46,426 nucleotides of DNA from a virus, in the IMG/VR virus record IMGVR_UViG_3300036846_000366, positions 1 through 46,426 of that record; one strand, written 5' to 3'. The notes below the pieces were generated by a model that worked only from the letters and a program-made list of their open reading frames with translations, made no database searches and was not told the origin of the DNA. Positions 1 to 6,018 of the stretch are shown here, piece after piece. Positions within the stretch are counted from its first letter, which is position 1, and the number at the start of each line of letters is the position of its first letter. The position numbers and the translations under genes are program-made.

Positions 1-418
1 CACCGCCAGTACTACCTGCAACCAATATATGCGGCTGTTCAACCAAATCCAAATTAAAACCTCTTCCATGCGAATCAACTCCGAGCATTATTGGTAGATT
101 TAGTTTATTGTATTCAGGATTCTTAAACAATTCAAAGAGGCATGTATCAAATCCGACTATCTTACGATCAGAATTAGGTATTTCTACCGCTATCTCGCCT
201 CCCTTGCGGAAGACTAGAATTGATTCTACTCCTACTGCTAAGGCTAGGTCTTCTGATTTATTAATGATTTTAGCTAATGGGATATCTAAACCAAGCTGAA
301 AGTAATACGTAGTTACTACTGGCCCTTCTTCTCTTCGTAGGTATTTCGCTGTAACACCTAATGCACCTAATTTAATCGCGAGAGCTTTTACTAATTCCTG
401 CTCTGAAGTTATTTGCAT
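1..418 (-). CDS. FtsK/SpoIIIE-like DNA translocase, 3' end cut by window edge
   Basis: An open frame starts at ATG 418-416 and runs off the left edge after 139 codons. The translation follows the soluble motor of FtsK: an alpha/beta region containing GPVVTTYYFQLGLDIPLAKI and DLALAVGVESI, then VEIPN, then a stretch like the canonical lead-in to Walker A, ending LVEQPHILVAGSTGG at the edge. FtsK-family motors pump double-stranded DNA as hexamers. Nothing resembling the N-terminal membrane domain is present, so this is a soluble form. The start overlaps the stop of the upstream gene by one base (TAATG), which implies translational coupling to the zinc-finger and vWA genes. The Walker A lysine, Walker B and any gamma domain lie outside the window, so ATPase function is inferred. 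Confidence 0.85.
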   Translation of the reverse strand, partial: MQITSEQELVKALAIKLGALGVTAKYLRREEGPVVTTYYFQLGLDIPLAKIINKSEDLALAVGVESILVFRKGGEIAVEIPNSDRKIVGFDTCLFELFKNPEYNKLNLPIMLGVDSHGRGFNLDLVEQPHILVAGSTGG

Positions 419-606
419 TATACTTCTCCATGTATTCCTTTGCAAAGTAGCGTAGCTGGATTTTCCCTAGCATAAATCCCACTAGAATGAGACTTGCCAC
501 AAGAGCAACAAGTCTCGATTCTAGGATTAATTATCTTAACAGGCTTTTTATCAGGATTCAGCTTGGAAAAGCATTTAAGACAAAATGAGTGACGCCATTT
601 GGACAT
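418..606 (-). CDS. small Cys-rich putative zinc-binding protein
   Basis: The product is 62 residues. It has CLKC near residue 9 and CCSC near residue 33, spaced as two metal-binding knuckles, plus a further Cys near the C-terminus. It is basic (SKLNPDKKPVKI). The family is not recognised; a zinc-ribbon DNA- or protein-binding role is the most that can be said. The gene starts immediately after the stop of the vWA gene (TAA then ATG, no gap), and its own stop overlaps the FtsK-like start. The three genes therefore form a coupled block. Confidence 0.6.
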   Translation of the reverse strand: MSKWRHSFCLKCFSKLNPDKKPVKIINPRIETCCSCGKSHSSGIYARENPATLLCKGIHGEV

Positions 607-1350
607 TTATTTTACTTCCCCTCTTTCTATTTTAGCCACGAAGGATTTATCAGCGAGCATGGCTCTATATCCTGGTGTTAAATACTTAAATGCAGTCTTG
701 AAATTCGCTTTCCCAGGTTCAAAAATAAGAAATATCCCTCCGGTTCTCTCAGCGATTTCTTGCATAATAGTCACAGCCTTAGTATCCTCGCGTGAGCCAA
801 TATAAACAGTATCTACTGGGATCTTCTTCTCAATAGCTGTCGCGATAGAAGATTCCTTAAAAGAATCAGTATCTCTAGGATTAGGTTCCCCATCAGAGAA
901 TACTATTCCGCGAGTAAGAGGCTCTGCTCTTAATATCAGCTCTAAAGTCTCATAAAGCGGAGTCCCTCCTGTTGGCCTATATAGTTTTATCCCCGTAGCT
1001 ACTGCATAAAGCTTCCTTGTGAGAGAAAACTGCTGTATAGAACGATCAGCTGCCGCGTTCATTGGATAAACTGCGATAGCAGTTTCTAAAGGATTGCAGT
1101 TCCTAATAAACTCCTCGCATCCTTCATGTGCGTCTGTTATTTTATTGCCATACATAGAACCAGAATCATCGAATACAATCCCGATTCTATGCTTTGCGCT
1201 TTCTGGTGAGCCTTCTACGTTGTCTATAGGAGCAGCTTCCCCCCTAGCCATTGCAGAGGCTTTCCTCGCCGCTAATCCTACAGGTTTTACCTTAAACGGC
1301 AAAGGCTTTTTATCAATAGGGACTATCTTATTATTCTCATTATCGCTCAT
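607..1350 (-). CDS. vWA-domain protein with intact MIDAS motif
   Basis: The product is 247 residues. From about residue 55 the sequence is a von Willebrand factor A domain. It shows RIGIVFDDSGSM (the DxSxS metal site), a downstream threonine in PTGGTPLYETL and the final aspartate in GIVFSDGEPN, which together make a complete metal-ion-dependent adhesion site. vWA domains bind partner proteins through the metal and often work with ATPases. The first 50 or so residues are basic and low in complexity. The gene lies directly upstream of the zinc-finger and FtsK-like genes, so a joint function with that motor is plausible but inferred. An AAGGAG sequence lies about 11 bases before the ATG. Confidence 0.8.
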   Translation of the reverse strand: MSDNENNKIVPIDKKPLPFKVKPVGLAARKASAMARGEAAPIDNVEGSPESAKHRIGIVFDDSGSMYGNKITDAHEGCEEFIRNCNPLETAIAVYPMNAAADRSIQQFSLTRKLYAVATGIKLYRPTGGTPLYETLELILRAEPLTRGIVFSDGEPNPRDTDSFKESSIATAIEKKIPVDTVYIGSREDTKAVTIMQEIAERTGGIFLIFEPGKANFKTAFKYLTPGYRAMLADKSFVAKIERGEVK

Positions 1351-1382
1351 CGCTTTTATTTCTCCTTTTCTTTCTTTTTAAA

Positions 1383-1646
1383 TTACTGAACCTTATCAGA
1401 ACTAGATTCTAAGGTAATTAATAAATGATAATCAATAGCTTCACTTAAAATAGCTAAAGCTCCATTGGAGAAAGCATCTAACATCCCTGCTCTCATTATT
1501 TCATCTCCTGCTACTACAGAAAGAAGCATCAGACCACGAACTTCGTTTGTGTAATACTTCTCAAAAGCTGTTAAAACAACTTTATATATCTCATCAGTTG
1601 CTTTCTTTACTGCTGCTTTATTTCTTTCTCTTTCTTCCTCTGTCAT
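1383..1646 (-). CDS. hypothetical helical protein
   Basis: The product is 87 residues and probably all-helical. It begins with a charged MTEEERERNK segment and continues with a hydrophobic helix around AFEKYYTNEVRGLMLLSVVAG. No family is recognised. The ATG is preceded by GGAG and overlaps the stop of the upstream zinc-ribbon gene by four bases (ATGA), so the pair is probably translated together. Confidence 0.5.
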   Translation of the reverse strand: MTEEERERNKAAVKKATDEIYKVVLTAFEKYYTNEVRGLMLLSVVAGDEIMRAGMLDAFSNGALAILSEAIDYHLLITLESSSDKVQ

Positions 1647-1825
1647 TTTCTTATCTCCTCTCTCGTAACTTTTCCTTTTCCTACTTCAAAAAGCTGCTTA
1701 CAACTCCAGCAGATGTAAAACCAAGGATTTTCTTCGCCGTTTTTTGTGCATAGCAAATCTACTTCTTTATGACAATCAGGACAATAGCTTTTGAAAGATT
1801 TTTGGATAATATACTCACTTGGCAT
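1643..1825 (-). CDS. small zinc-ribbon protein
   Basis: The product is 60 residues with two CxxC knuckles, CPDC near residue 15 and CWSC near residue 39. The 23-residue spacing between them is typical of a one-zinc ribbon. A good AAGGAG lies 5-6 bases upstream of the ATG. The last four bases overlap the next gene. Such ribbons in phages commonly bind nucleic acid or host transcription proteins, but nothing in this sequence specifies the target. Confidence 0.6.
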   Translation of the reverse strand: MPSEYIIQKSFKSYCPDCHKEVDLLCTKNGEENPWFYICWSCKQLFEVGKGKVTREEIRK

Positions 1826-1843
1826 AAAAACTCCTTAGTTTTA

Positions 1844-2338
1844 TTAATTAACTGTACTATTATAAGCTGTCCAGACTGAGTTAAGCTCAGACATAGCAGC
1901 CCCATCGCCTTGATTTCTGTCTGGATGTAATTCGAGAGCTTTCTTTCTATAAGCTTTCTTAGCCTTATTAAAATCAGCTAGTTCCTGCGCAGTAATTCCT
2001 AAAAGAGCTAGTAGCTGATTAGCGAGAGATTCCTTCGATATAATAGTCTCTGAGGCTACTCCTTGATTATAGAAAAAATCCTCTGGAGCTACTATTTTCT
2101 CTTCTACAATCTTAAAATGCCCTGACTGCTTTAACAACATCTGTAACGGAGGCCAAAATGCTTCTAATACAGTCCATTCTTTCGTATTATTATCATAATC
2201 CCTAGCAGATGCCGGGATAGTAGCTCGCATAAGTTGTGTTATAGCAACAATGTTATTCCATTGATGCTTCTGGAAAACGAAAAAGAAATGATAGGCTCCT
2301 AAAGCCTTATCATGCTTGAGTTTAACCTCGATTGCCAT
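1844..2338 (-). CDS. J-domain (DnaJ-like) co-chaperone protein
   Basis: The product is 164 residues. The last 60 or so form a J-domain: LLALLGI, then KAKKAYRKKALELHPDRN with the diagnostic HPD tripeptide at residues 138-140, then a closing helix SELNSVWTAYN. J-domains stimulate the ATPase of host Hsp70 (DnaK). The domain is C-terminal, unlike classic DnaJ. The N-terminal half contains ARDYDNNTKEWTVLEAFWPPL, which resembles the small substrate-recognition domain found before some SNF2 helicases (HARP-like); this likeness is weak and from memory. The ATG follows AAGGAGT. The gene is first after the 2377-2402 terminator hairpin, so it may have its own promoter, which I could not identify. Confidence 0.75.
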   Translation of the reverse strand: MAIEVKLKHDKALGAYHFFFVFQKHQWNNIVAITQLMRATIPASARDYDNNTKEWTVLEAFWPPLQMLLKQSGHFKIVEEKIVAPEDFFYNQGVASETIISKESLANQLLALLGITAQELADFNKAKKAYRKKALELHPDRNQGDGAAMSELNSVWTAYNSTVN

Positions 2339-2369
2339 TTTTCTTACTCCTTCTTGTAGCTGCTGACGG

Positions 2370-2402
2370 AAAAATAGTAAGGGAGTATTTCTACTCCCTT
2401 AC
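2370..2402 (-). terminator. rho-independent terminator
   Basis: A perfect 11-bp inverted repeat (2377-2387 with 2392-2402, GTAAGGGAGTA and its complement) has a 4-base loop. On the minus strand it is followed by TATTTTT (2376-2370). It lies after the stop of the 3131-2514 gene and should end that transcript. Confidence 0.75.
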
Positions 2403-2408
2403 TTGAGC

Positions 2409-2428
2409 GAAGGATTCTAAAATCCTTC
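2409..2428 (-). repeat. second hairpin next to the terminator
   Basis: A perfect 8-bp inverted repeat (GAAGGATT, 2409-2416, with 2421-2428) has a 4-base loop and lies just upstream (minus-strand sense) of the terminator. The two hairpins in tandem may protect the 3' end of the transcript or reinforce termination. The rest of 2429-2513 is AT-rich. It contains an orphan AAAGGAGGAAG (about 2492-2502) with no usable start codon behind it. Confidence 0.45.
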
Positions 2429-2513
2429 CTATTGCCCTTTCTCTTTCTTCTTTTGACTATTTAATTTTCTAGTTTTTTAATTCTTTTATTCTTCTGCTTC
2501 CTCCTTTCTAAAC

Positions 2514-3131
2514 TTAAGCAGGTGCTACTTCAGGCTCAGTTTCTTCAGATTCAATATCCTCTACCATACTCTGAGGAAGTGAAGCTTTCATGTTATCATA
2601 CATAGTAAGTAAAACTGCTTCTGGGAGATTCTCAAATCCTGGGATACCACGGAGATTCTTAATAATCTTCTCCTGTGGTGAAAGATTCTTTCTCTTAGCA
2701 TCCTCACGCATTAGTTCAGTTACATCATATGCGCCATCTACAAAGCCAAATAGCGGTTGAAGAATCCCGTTATCATCCAGCTTCGATTCCTCTAGCTTCC
2801 GGCGGAATCTAGGCCCGATTAGTGAGGACTTCATCCCATTATAGAAACAAGTGCAAGCCTGTTCCTCATCAGGTAGTACGTCCTGAATCCCCTTAAATGT
2901 TTGAGGAATTGGGAACGTAATCGTTTGTACTCCTACAAGTGTTTCATCCTCTTTATAAGGAGCAATTTCTGTCTCCTTAGTATAAACGAAGCTACGAAGA
3001 TTCTGCTCTTCTTTCCCCGTTTTCTTATTCGTTGATGTTTCTACTACCACTGCCCAGTCCATAGTACCCGGCTGTGTATCAGTCTTTACCGAAGTTGTCG
3101 TTGGATCTGTAACCTGCGGATTAGTAGCCAT
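2514..3131 (-). CDS. hypothetical acidic protein, probably highly expressed
   Basis: The product is 205 residues. Its N-terminus is Thr/Pro-rich and disordered (ATNPQVTDPTTTSVKTDTQPG). The middle is folded, with the Cys pair EQACTCFYNGM and FRRKLEESKL, and the tail is acidic (EDIESEETEPEVAPA). No family is recognised. It has its own strong promoter candidate (3237-3266), an AAGGAG Shine-Dalgarno and its own terminator (2370-2402), so it is a single-gene transcription unit. That is unusual in this genome and suggests strong or separately timed expression. Confidence 0.6.
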   Translation of the reverse strand: MATNPQVTDPTTTSVKTDTQPGTMDWAVVVETSTNKKTGKEEQNLRSFVYTKETEIAPYKEDETLVGVQTITFPIPQTFKGIQDVLPDEEQACTCFYNGMKSSLIGPRFRRKLEESKLDDNGILQPLFGFVDGAYDVTELMREDAKRKNLSPQEKIIKNLRGIPGFENLPEAVLLTMYDNMKASLPQSMVEDIESEETEPEVAPA

Positions 3132-3186
3132 TATAAATACTCCTTCTGTTATATTGCGTTATGCTTTGCTCTATTTTGCGAAGCAC

Positions 3187-3203
3187 CTAAGTATCGTACT
3201 TAG
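3187..3203. repeat. small leader hairpin
   Basis: A perfect 7-bp inverted repeat, CTAAGTA (3187-3193) with TACTTAG (3197-3203), has a 3-base loop. It lies in the 5' leader of the 3131-2514 gene, downstream of the promoter. A second weaker stem (TGCTTTGC with GCGAAGCA, about 3164-3187, one G-U pair) abuts it. Both could shape the leader RNA. Confidence 0.4.
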
Positions 3204-3214
3204 TACCGGAAGAG

Positions 3215-3273
3215 AAAAACCTTCACATCAGAGGCTATTCTAGAGGGCGATAGCCTCTCATGTCAAGGTTTTT
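3215..3273 (-). promoter_or_regulatory. sigma70-type promoter inside a 24-bp inverted repeat (operator and/or terminator)
   Basis: On the minus strand TTGACA (3266-3261) and TAGAAT (3242-3237) are separated by 18 bases: six of six and five of six consensus matches. This promoter serves the 3131-2514 gene. The same bases lie in a long inverted repeat, 3215-3238 with 3250-3273, with two mismatches in 24. Any transcript arriving from upstream would form this hairpin followed by TTTTTC, so it may also terminate the 3609-3343 operon. As DNA, the symmetric arms covering -35 and -10 look like an operator. Confidence 0.65.
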
Positions 3274-3280
3274 TGAGGCT

Positions 3281-3334
3281 TTTAGGGGATTTTTCCACAG
3301 ATTTTTTTGCTTTCCTGTGGAAATCCCCCCTAAA
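3281..3334. repeat. imperfect inverted repeat with paired DnaA-box-like 9-mers
   Basis: TTTAGGGGATTTTTCCACAG (3281-3300) is inverted at 3315-3334 with small bulges around a T-rich loop. The inner ends read TTTTCCACA and TGTGGAAAT in opposite orientation. The first differs at one position from the DnaA box consensus TTATCCACA. The element lies between the end of the 3609-3343 gene and the promoter above. It could be a terminator stem without a U-tract or a protein-binding site. The origin idea is speculative. Confidence 0.35.
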
Positions 3335-3342
3335 TTCAGCCC

Positions 3343-3609
3343 CTAGAAAACTATTCTTTCTAGCCTTATGGACGCTCCTGTTACATAATACTTATCCTTA
3401 TCCGTATTTAACTCCCCAAACCTATCAGCATCTAAAGGATTATCAAAAATAGGGAAGAAGATTCCTATTTCTTGATTCTTTAATTTCATAAGAATAGGCT
3501 CGTCTGTAGATTTATAAACAGCGATATAGCCTTCTTTAGATTTAAAAACAGCGATATAGCCTTCTTTAGATTTAAAAACAGAGATATAGCCTTCCTTTGG
3601 ATTAGGCAT
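3343..3609 (-). CDS. hypothetical protein with triplicated N-terminal decapeptide
   Basis: The product is 88 residues. Residues 5-34 are three near-identical copies of KEGYIAVFKS, encoded by the 30-bp DNA tandem repeat at 3511-3600. The remainder (residues 35-88) is an ordinary mixed sequence, for example IGIFFPIFDNPLDADRFGEL. No function is recognised. The start overlaps the stop of the upstream membrane-protein gene by one base (TAATG), with GGAG about 11 bases before it. Repeat number could vary between relatives by slippage. Confidence 0.55.
   Translation of the reverse strand: MPNPKEGYISVFKSKEGYIAVFKSKEGYIAVYKSTDEPILMKLKNQEIGIFFPIFDNPLDADRFGELNTDKDKYYVTGASIRLERIVF
3511..3600. repeat. 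30-bp tandem repeat, three copies, in-frame
   Basis: Three consecutive 30-bp units start at 3511, 3541 and 3571, each containing gatatagcctt. Units one and two differ at one base; unit three has a few substitutions. The period is a multiple of three, so copy-number changes keep the reading frame of the 3609-3343 gene and add or remove ten residues. Confidence 0.85.
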
Positions 3610-3806
3610 TATTCTAAATCTCCTTCCTCTTTTTCCTTAGCTAAAATAACTCTATGCTTCGCCCTTAAAATTCTATCTTTAGAGAATCTTTGTTTCCAGT
3701 AAATATAAGAACATAGTTCTATACAGCCTACTATTATAAGGAACGATAACATAGCAGAAGCGAGGAACCATAACCCACTGAGAGGACTTATATTAATATC
3801 ATGCAT
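3609..3806 (-). CDS. small single-span membrane protein
   Basis: The product is 65 residues. A hydrophobic stretch of about 22 residues (GLWFLASAMLSFLIIVGCIE, residues 11-30) is followed by aromatic and basic residues (YIYWKQRF) and a charged tail. This fits an N-out, C-in inner-membrane protein. It has GGGGAG before the start and a TAATG junction with the next gene. The role is unknown. Early phage proteins of this shape often act on the host envelope, but this is only a possibility. Confidence 0.55.
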   Translation of the reverse strand: MHDINISPLSGLWFLASAMLSFLIIVGCIELCSYIYWKQRFSKDRILRAKHRVILAKEKEEGDLE

Positions 3807-3808
3807 TT

Positions 3809-4147
3809 TTACTCCCCTTCTTTCTTTACCCTAAATACAAAATCACCTATTTTAACTTCCCTAGTATTAGGAGAAGTAGGAGAATCTATAGAAGATTCTG
3901 TAGGAGATTTTGAATCTGATTCTCTAGTAATTTTAGGCTTTAGAGTAGAAGCGAATCTCTCTTCTGCTTCTATAGCTTTCTGCATTTGCTCATTATTATA
4001 ATTATAACAATCCTCAGAACAGAACGTCCCTCTATATTCCTCTGGCGCAGAACTTTTTCCCGCAATGTATTCAGAGCCACAAAGAAAGCACTCTTTTACA
4101 TCCTCTGGAGAATTACCCCATATATCAAGATTATTAGAATGGCCCAT
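3809..4147 (-). CDS. treble-clef/FCS-like zinc-finger protein
   Basis: The product is 112 residues. CFLCG near residue 20 and TFCSEDC near residue 42 make a CxxC...CxxxC finger like the FCS/MYM-type treble clefs, which often mediate protein binding. A short helix follows (NNEQMQKAIEAEERFAS), then a Ser/Thr/Pro-rich linker and a C-terminal strand-rich piece (REVKIGDFVFRVKKEGE). It has a strong AAGGAG. The first bases overlap the end of the small membrane-protein gene 4259-4134. Confidence 0.6.
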   Translation of the reverse strand: MGHSNNLDIWGNSPEDVKECFLCGSEYIAGKSSAPEEYRGTFCSEDCYNYNNEQMQKAIEAEERFASTLKPKITRESDSKSPTESSIDSPTSPNTREVKIGDFVFRVKKEGE

Positions 4148-4259
4148 GTGTTTCTCCTTTCAGAGATAGATAGATGTAATTAAAAATTAGGAATATCTTC
4201 ATCACGAAGAAGCAGATAAGGATTAAGGTAGAAATAAATTCAAGGATATCTGAAAGCAT
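4134..4259 (-). CDS. tiny membrane protein (41 residues)
   Basis: An ORF too short for usual cut-offs starts at ATG 4259-4257 and stops at TAA 4136-4134. The translation is dominated by one hydrophobic helix (ILEFISTLILICFFVMKIF, residues 5-23), followed by NYIYLSLKGETHGPF. AAAGGA lies about 6 bases before the start. It overlaps the next gene by 14 bases in another frame, so translation may be coupled. It is a plausible real gene because the frame, ribosome site and membrane helix agree. The function is unknown. Confidence 0.5.
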   Translation of the reverse strand: MLSDILEFISTLILICFFVMKIFLIFNYIYLSLKGETHGPF

Positions 4260-4298
4260 CTAAGTTCCTTTCTAAGTAATTAGATTATTTCTATGCTT

Positions 4299-4394
4299 CT
4301 ATTAGGGGATACCAGCGAGCGTCCATAGGACGCATATGTAGGAAAATGGCCGTAAACCTAAATAGCTCCTACGGAGCGCGATATCCCCTAATAG
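4299..4394. ncRNA. cloverleaf-like structured element (candidate ncRNA or cis-regulator)
   Basis: A perfect 13-bp outer stem pairs CTATTAGGGGATA (4299-4311) with 4382-4394. Inside are a 6-bp GC-rich hairpin (GCGTCC, 4319-4324, with 4328-4333, loop ATA), a 5-bp hairpin (GCTCC, 4365-4369, with 4373-4377, loop TAC) and a weak central arm (TAGG, 4339-4342, with 4357-4360). This is a four-way-junction fold. It has no U-tract, so it is not a simple terminator. It is not a recognisable tRNA. The strand is undetermined. On the minus strand it would lie in the leader of gene 4259-4134. Confidence 0.45.
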
Positions 4395-4410
4395 CTGCAT
4401 AAATAAGTTT

Positions 4411-4650
4411 CTATACGGCTTTGTGGCTATTTATCATTTCTAGCTTCTCTCCTCCTGTTTTTTTAATATGACAAATAGGTATTCCAAGAGACTTAAAAAT
4501 TGCTGCTTGTTTACGAGCAGATTGTAATGGATTAAACCAATTTGCTGCGAAGTAAATCCATTCCTGATCTAGCTCTGACCAGAAAAGCCATTCGTTTGAG
4601 TGTTTAATACCAGCACCTTTTAACTTCTGCTTCCTAGCGGTCATTTGCAT
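4411..4650 (-). CDS. hypothetical small aromatic-rich protein
   Basis: The product is 79 residues, basic at the start (MQMTARKQKLKG) and rich in Trp and aromatics in the middle (NEWLFWSELDQEWIYFAANW). This suggests a small globular fold or a peptide that binds a surface groove. No family is recognised. GGAGG lies 8 bases upstream of the start. The gene stands alone between two large intergenic inverted-repeat structures (4299-4394 and 4680-4766). Confidence 0.5.
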   Translation of the reverse strand: MQMTARKQKLKGAGIKHSNEWLFWSELDQEWIYFAANWFNPLQSARKQAAIFKSLGIPICHIKKTGGEKLEMINSHKAV

Positions 4651-4679
4651 CTTTTTGTTCCTCCAAAGTCTTTATATAA

Positions 4680-4766
4680 CCATTAGGGTGCTCTTTAATG
4701 TCCTACTTTCGGACTCTCTTATTTCGGACTAGTTTAGTATAAGTCTGATAAAGAGCACCCTAATGG
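4680..4766. repeat. 18-bp perfect inverted repeat enclosing smaller hairpins
   Basis: CCATTAGGGTGCTCTTTA (4680-4697) is perfectly inverted at 4749-4766. Flanking bases extend the pairing imperfectly (CTTTATATA outside left, TATAAAAG outside right). The 51-base interior contains TTTCGGACT twice, as CTTTCGGACT and ATTTCGGACT, and can form GTCC/GGAC and GACT/AGTC stems. It lies in the leader of gene 4650-4411. It has the same architecture as the 4299-4394 element: a long outer stem with several small inner arms. It is a candidate structured leader or protein-binding site. Confidence 0.5.
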
Positions 4767-4783
4767 GCATATAAAAGCCCCAT

Positions 4784-4801
4784 TAGCTTCTAGCGAAGCT
4801 A
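4784..4801 (-). terminator. hairpin at the 3' end of gene 5167-4799 (possible terminator)
   Basis: TAGCTTC (4784-4790) is inverted at 4795-4801 with a 4-base loop, overlapping the TAG stop of the 5167-4799 gene. On the minus strand it is followed by AATGGGGC and TTTTATAT. The U-run is poor, so termination is uncertain. Confidence 0.35.
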
Positions 4802-5167
4802 TTTGTAATAATCTTCATACTCCGAAGGCTTATCAAGTTTTTCCATCTCTTCCTCATCAGAAGGAGAGAGAATAGAATCACATTCATATACCGCAGGAAT
4901 TGCAGGAGTTACTAATTTACAAGCATTACTCTGTGGAATAGAAGCCCTAACTAGAATGTTATCTGATCTATAAGTCATAGCTAGTTCTTCATATTCATTA
5001 CTCTTCTGAATAGGTCGTGGAATCAATCTCGCTGTCGCGAGGAATCTTTCTTTCTCATCGTAATAGGAAAAACTAACAAACGGTCTATTAACTTCTGCTT
5101 CTGGGTTTTTATCTAGCGAATCTGCTAGCTTCCTAAACTCTACTGCTACGTTTTTAGCTAGTGCCAT
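4799..5167 (-). CDS. hypothetical protein
   Basis: The product is 122 residues, apparently alpha/beta. The N-terminal part is helical (KNVAVEFRKLADSLDKNPEA), followed by strand-rich segments (PFVSFSYYDEKERFLATARL and ILVRASIP) and an acidic tail (SPSDEEEMEKLDKPSEYEDYYK). The N-terminus resembles short phage proteins that regulate or bind partners through a helix, but no family can be named. It has a good AAAGGAG before the ATG and forms an operon with the two genes upstream. Confidence 0.5.
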   Translation of the reverse strand: MALAKNVAVEFRKLADSLDKNPEAEVNRPFVSFSYYDEKERFLATARLIPRPIQKSNEYEELAMTYRSDNILVRASIPQSNACKLVTPAIPAVYECDSILSPSDEEEMEKLDKPSEYEDYYK

Positions 5168-5186
5168 TTTCTTTCTCCTTTTTTAT

Positions 5187-5441
5187 TTAGTACTGGTTAT
5201 ACACTTTCCTATATGCTACTCGTTCATATTCCTTAATCGCTTCCACTTCCTCATCTTCTGATGGCGAAACGCCATCATAAAGAAATCTTTGAATCTTCTC
5301 TTGGTCTGAATTAGAAATGTAATCATATTCCGTAGTAATTATATCTACTAACTCATTGTTTTTATTAAAATAAGCTACGACAAGACTCTTATCCTTTGGA
5401 TCAGAGTGAGCAGTTATTTTTATATAATTCTTATTAGTCAT
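5187..5441 (-). CDS. hypothetical protein
   Basis: The product is 84 residues. The first 45 read as beta strands with an internal repeat-like pattern (NYIKITAHSDPKDKSLVVAY, then NKNNELVDIITTEYDYI). The C-terminus is an acidic helix (SPSEDEEVEAIKEYERVAYR). It shares an SPS-DEEE acidic element with the neighbouring 5167-4799 product, which may point to a common partner. The start overlaps the upstream gene by 8 bases, with GAGGAG about 12 bases before it. Confidence 0.5.
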   Translation of the reverse strand: MTNKNYIKITAHSDPKDKSLVVAYFNKNNELVDIITTEYDYISNSDQEKIQRFLYDGVSPSEDEEVEAIKEYERVAYRKVYNQY

Positions 5442-6018
5442 TTTTTATTTCTTTCTCCTCTTCTTTTTCTTTTTCTTTTTCTTCTTCTTTTTCTTCTAAC
5501 TCTTCTCTCTTAGGCATTGCTTTAGTAATAGCTTCTAAATCTACAACAGTATCTAATGTAGTTTTAAATTTACCAGCCATGAAATCTTCCATATTGATAC
5601 GATTCTGCTCTCTATCTTTTCTCTTTTGCTCATTAAAATGAGCAACTATAGGAGCGATATCTTCTTCTTGCGCGTTAAATTCATTAATTCTTCTTACTGT
5701 CTGTCTATTATATAATTTCACTCGCGCAATTTCCCATTTTTCTACTATCCTGCGCGATTCAGCGAATAAACTAATCTCCTGAATACTATTTCTCGCCAAT
5801 ACGCTCGTAGCACTTAATGGGTGTATGAAATTATAATTATCCTCAATATCCAACACTTCTCTCAACCTATTCTCAATATCATAAGAAATAGACTTAGAAG
5901 GCTTATATCTATTACTAGCCCATCCAGCCTCTCTTATTCTCTGATTTCTATATTTATCCTCTAATCTTCCTAAATCTCTTAGTCTTTTTAAAATCTTCAT
6001 CCTAGTATTAGAATCCAT
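5434..6018 (-). CDS. hypothetical coiled-coil protein with Glu/Lys tail
   Basis: I start the gene at ATG 6018 (194 residues), preceded by GGGGATAATATT. The longer frame to 6090 would begin inside the promoter. The protein is helical and basic at first (MKILKRLRDLGRLEDKYRNQ), with a long predicted coil in the middle (ERRIVEKWEIARVKLYN-like region and EQKRKDREQNRINMEDF). It ends in a low-complexity EKEEEKEKEKEEEKE tail encoded by a TTCTTTTTC microsatellite at about 5455-5495. No family is recognised. It is the first gene of the 6018-4799 operon. Confidence 0.55.
   Translation of the reverse strand: MDSNTRMKILKRLRDLGRLEDKYRNQRIREAGWASNRYKPSKSISYDIENRLREVLDIEDNYNFIHPLSATSVLARNSIQEISLFAESRRIVEKWEIARVKLYNRQTVRRINEFNAQEEDIAPIVAHFNEQKRKDREQNRINMEDFMAGKFKTTLDTVVDLEAITKAMPKREELEEKEEEKEKEKEEEKEIKND

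Noticed and set aside
2430-2465. Plus-strand promoter TTGACT, 17 bases, TTTAAT
   Set aside because: It lies in AT-rich DNA with no plus-strand gene downstream, so it is probably chance.
4299-4394. tRNA gene
   Set aside because: The outer stem is 13 bp, there is no TTC arm or CCA-type end, and the loops have the wrong sizes.
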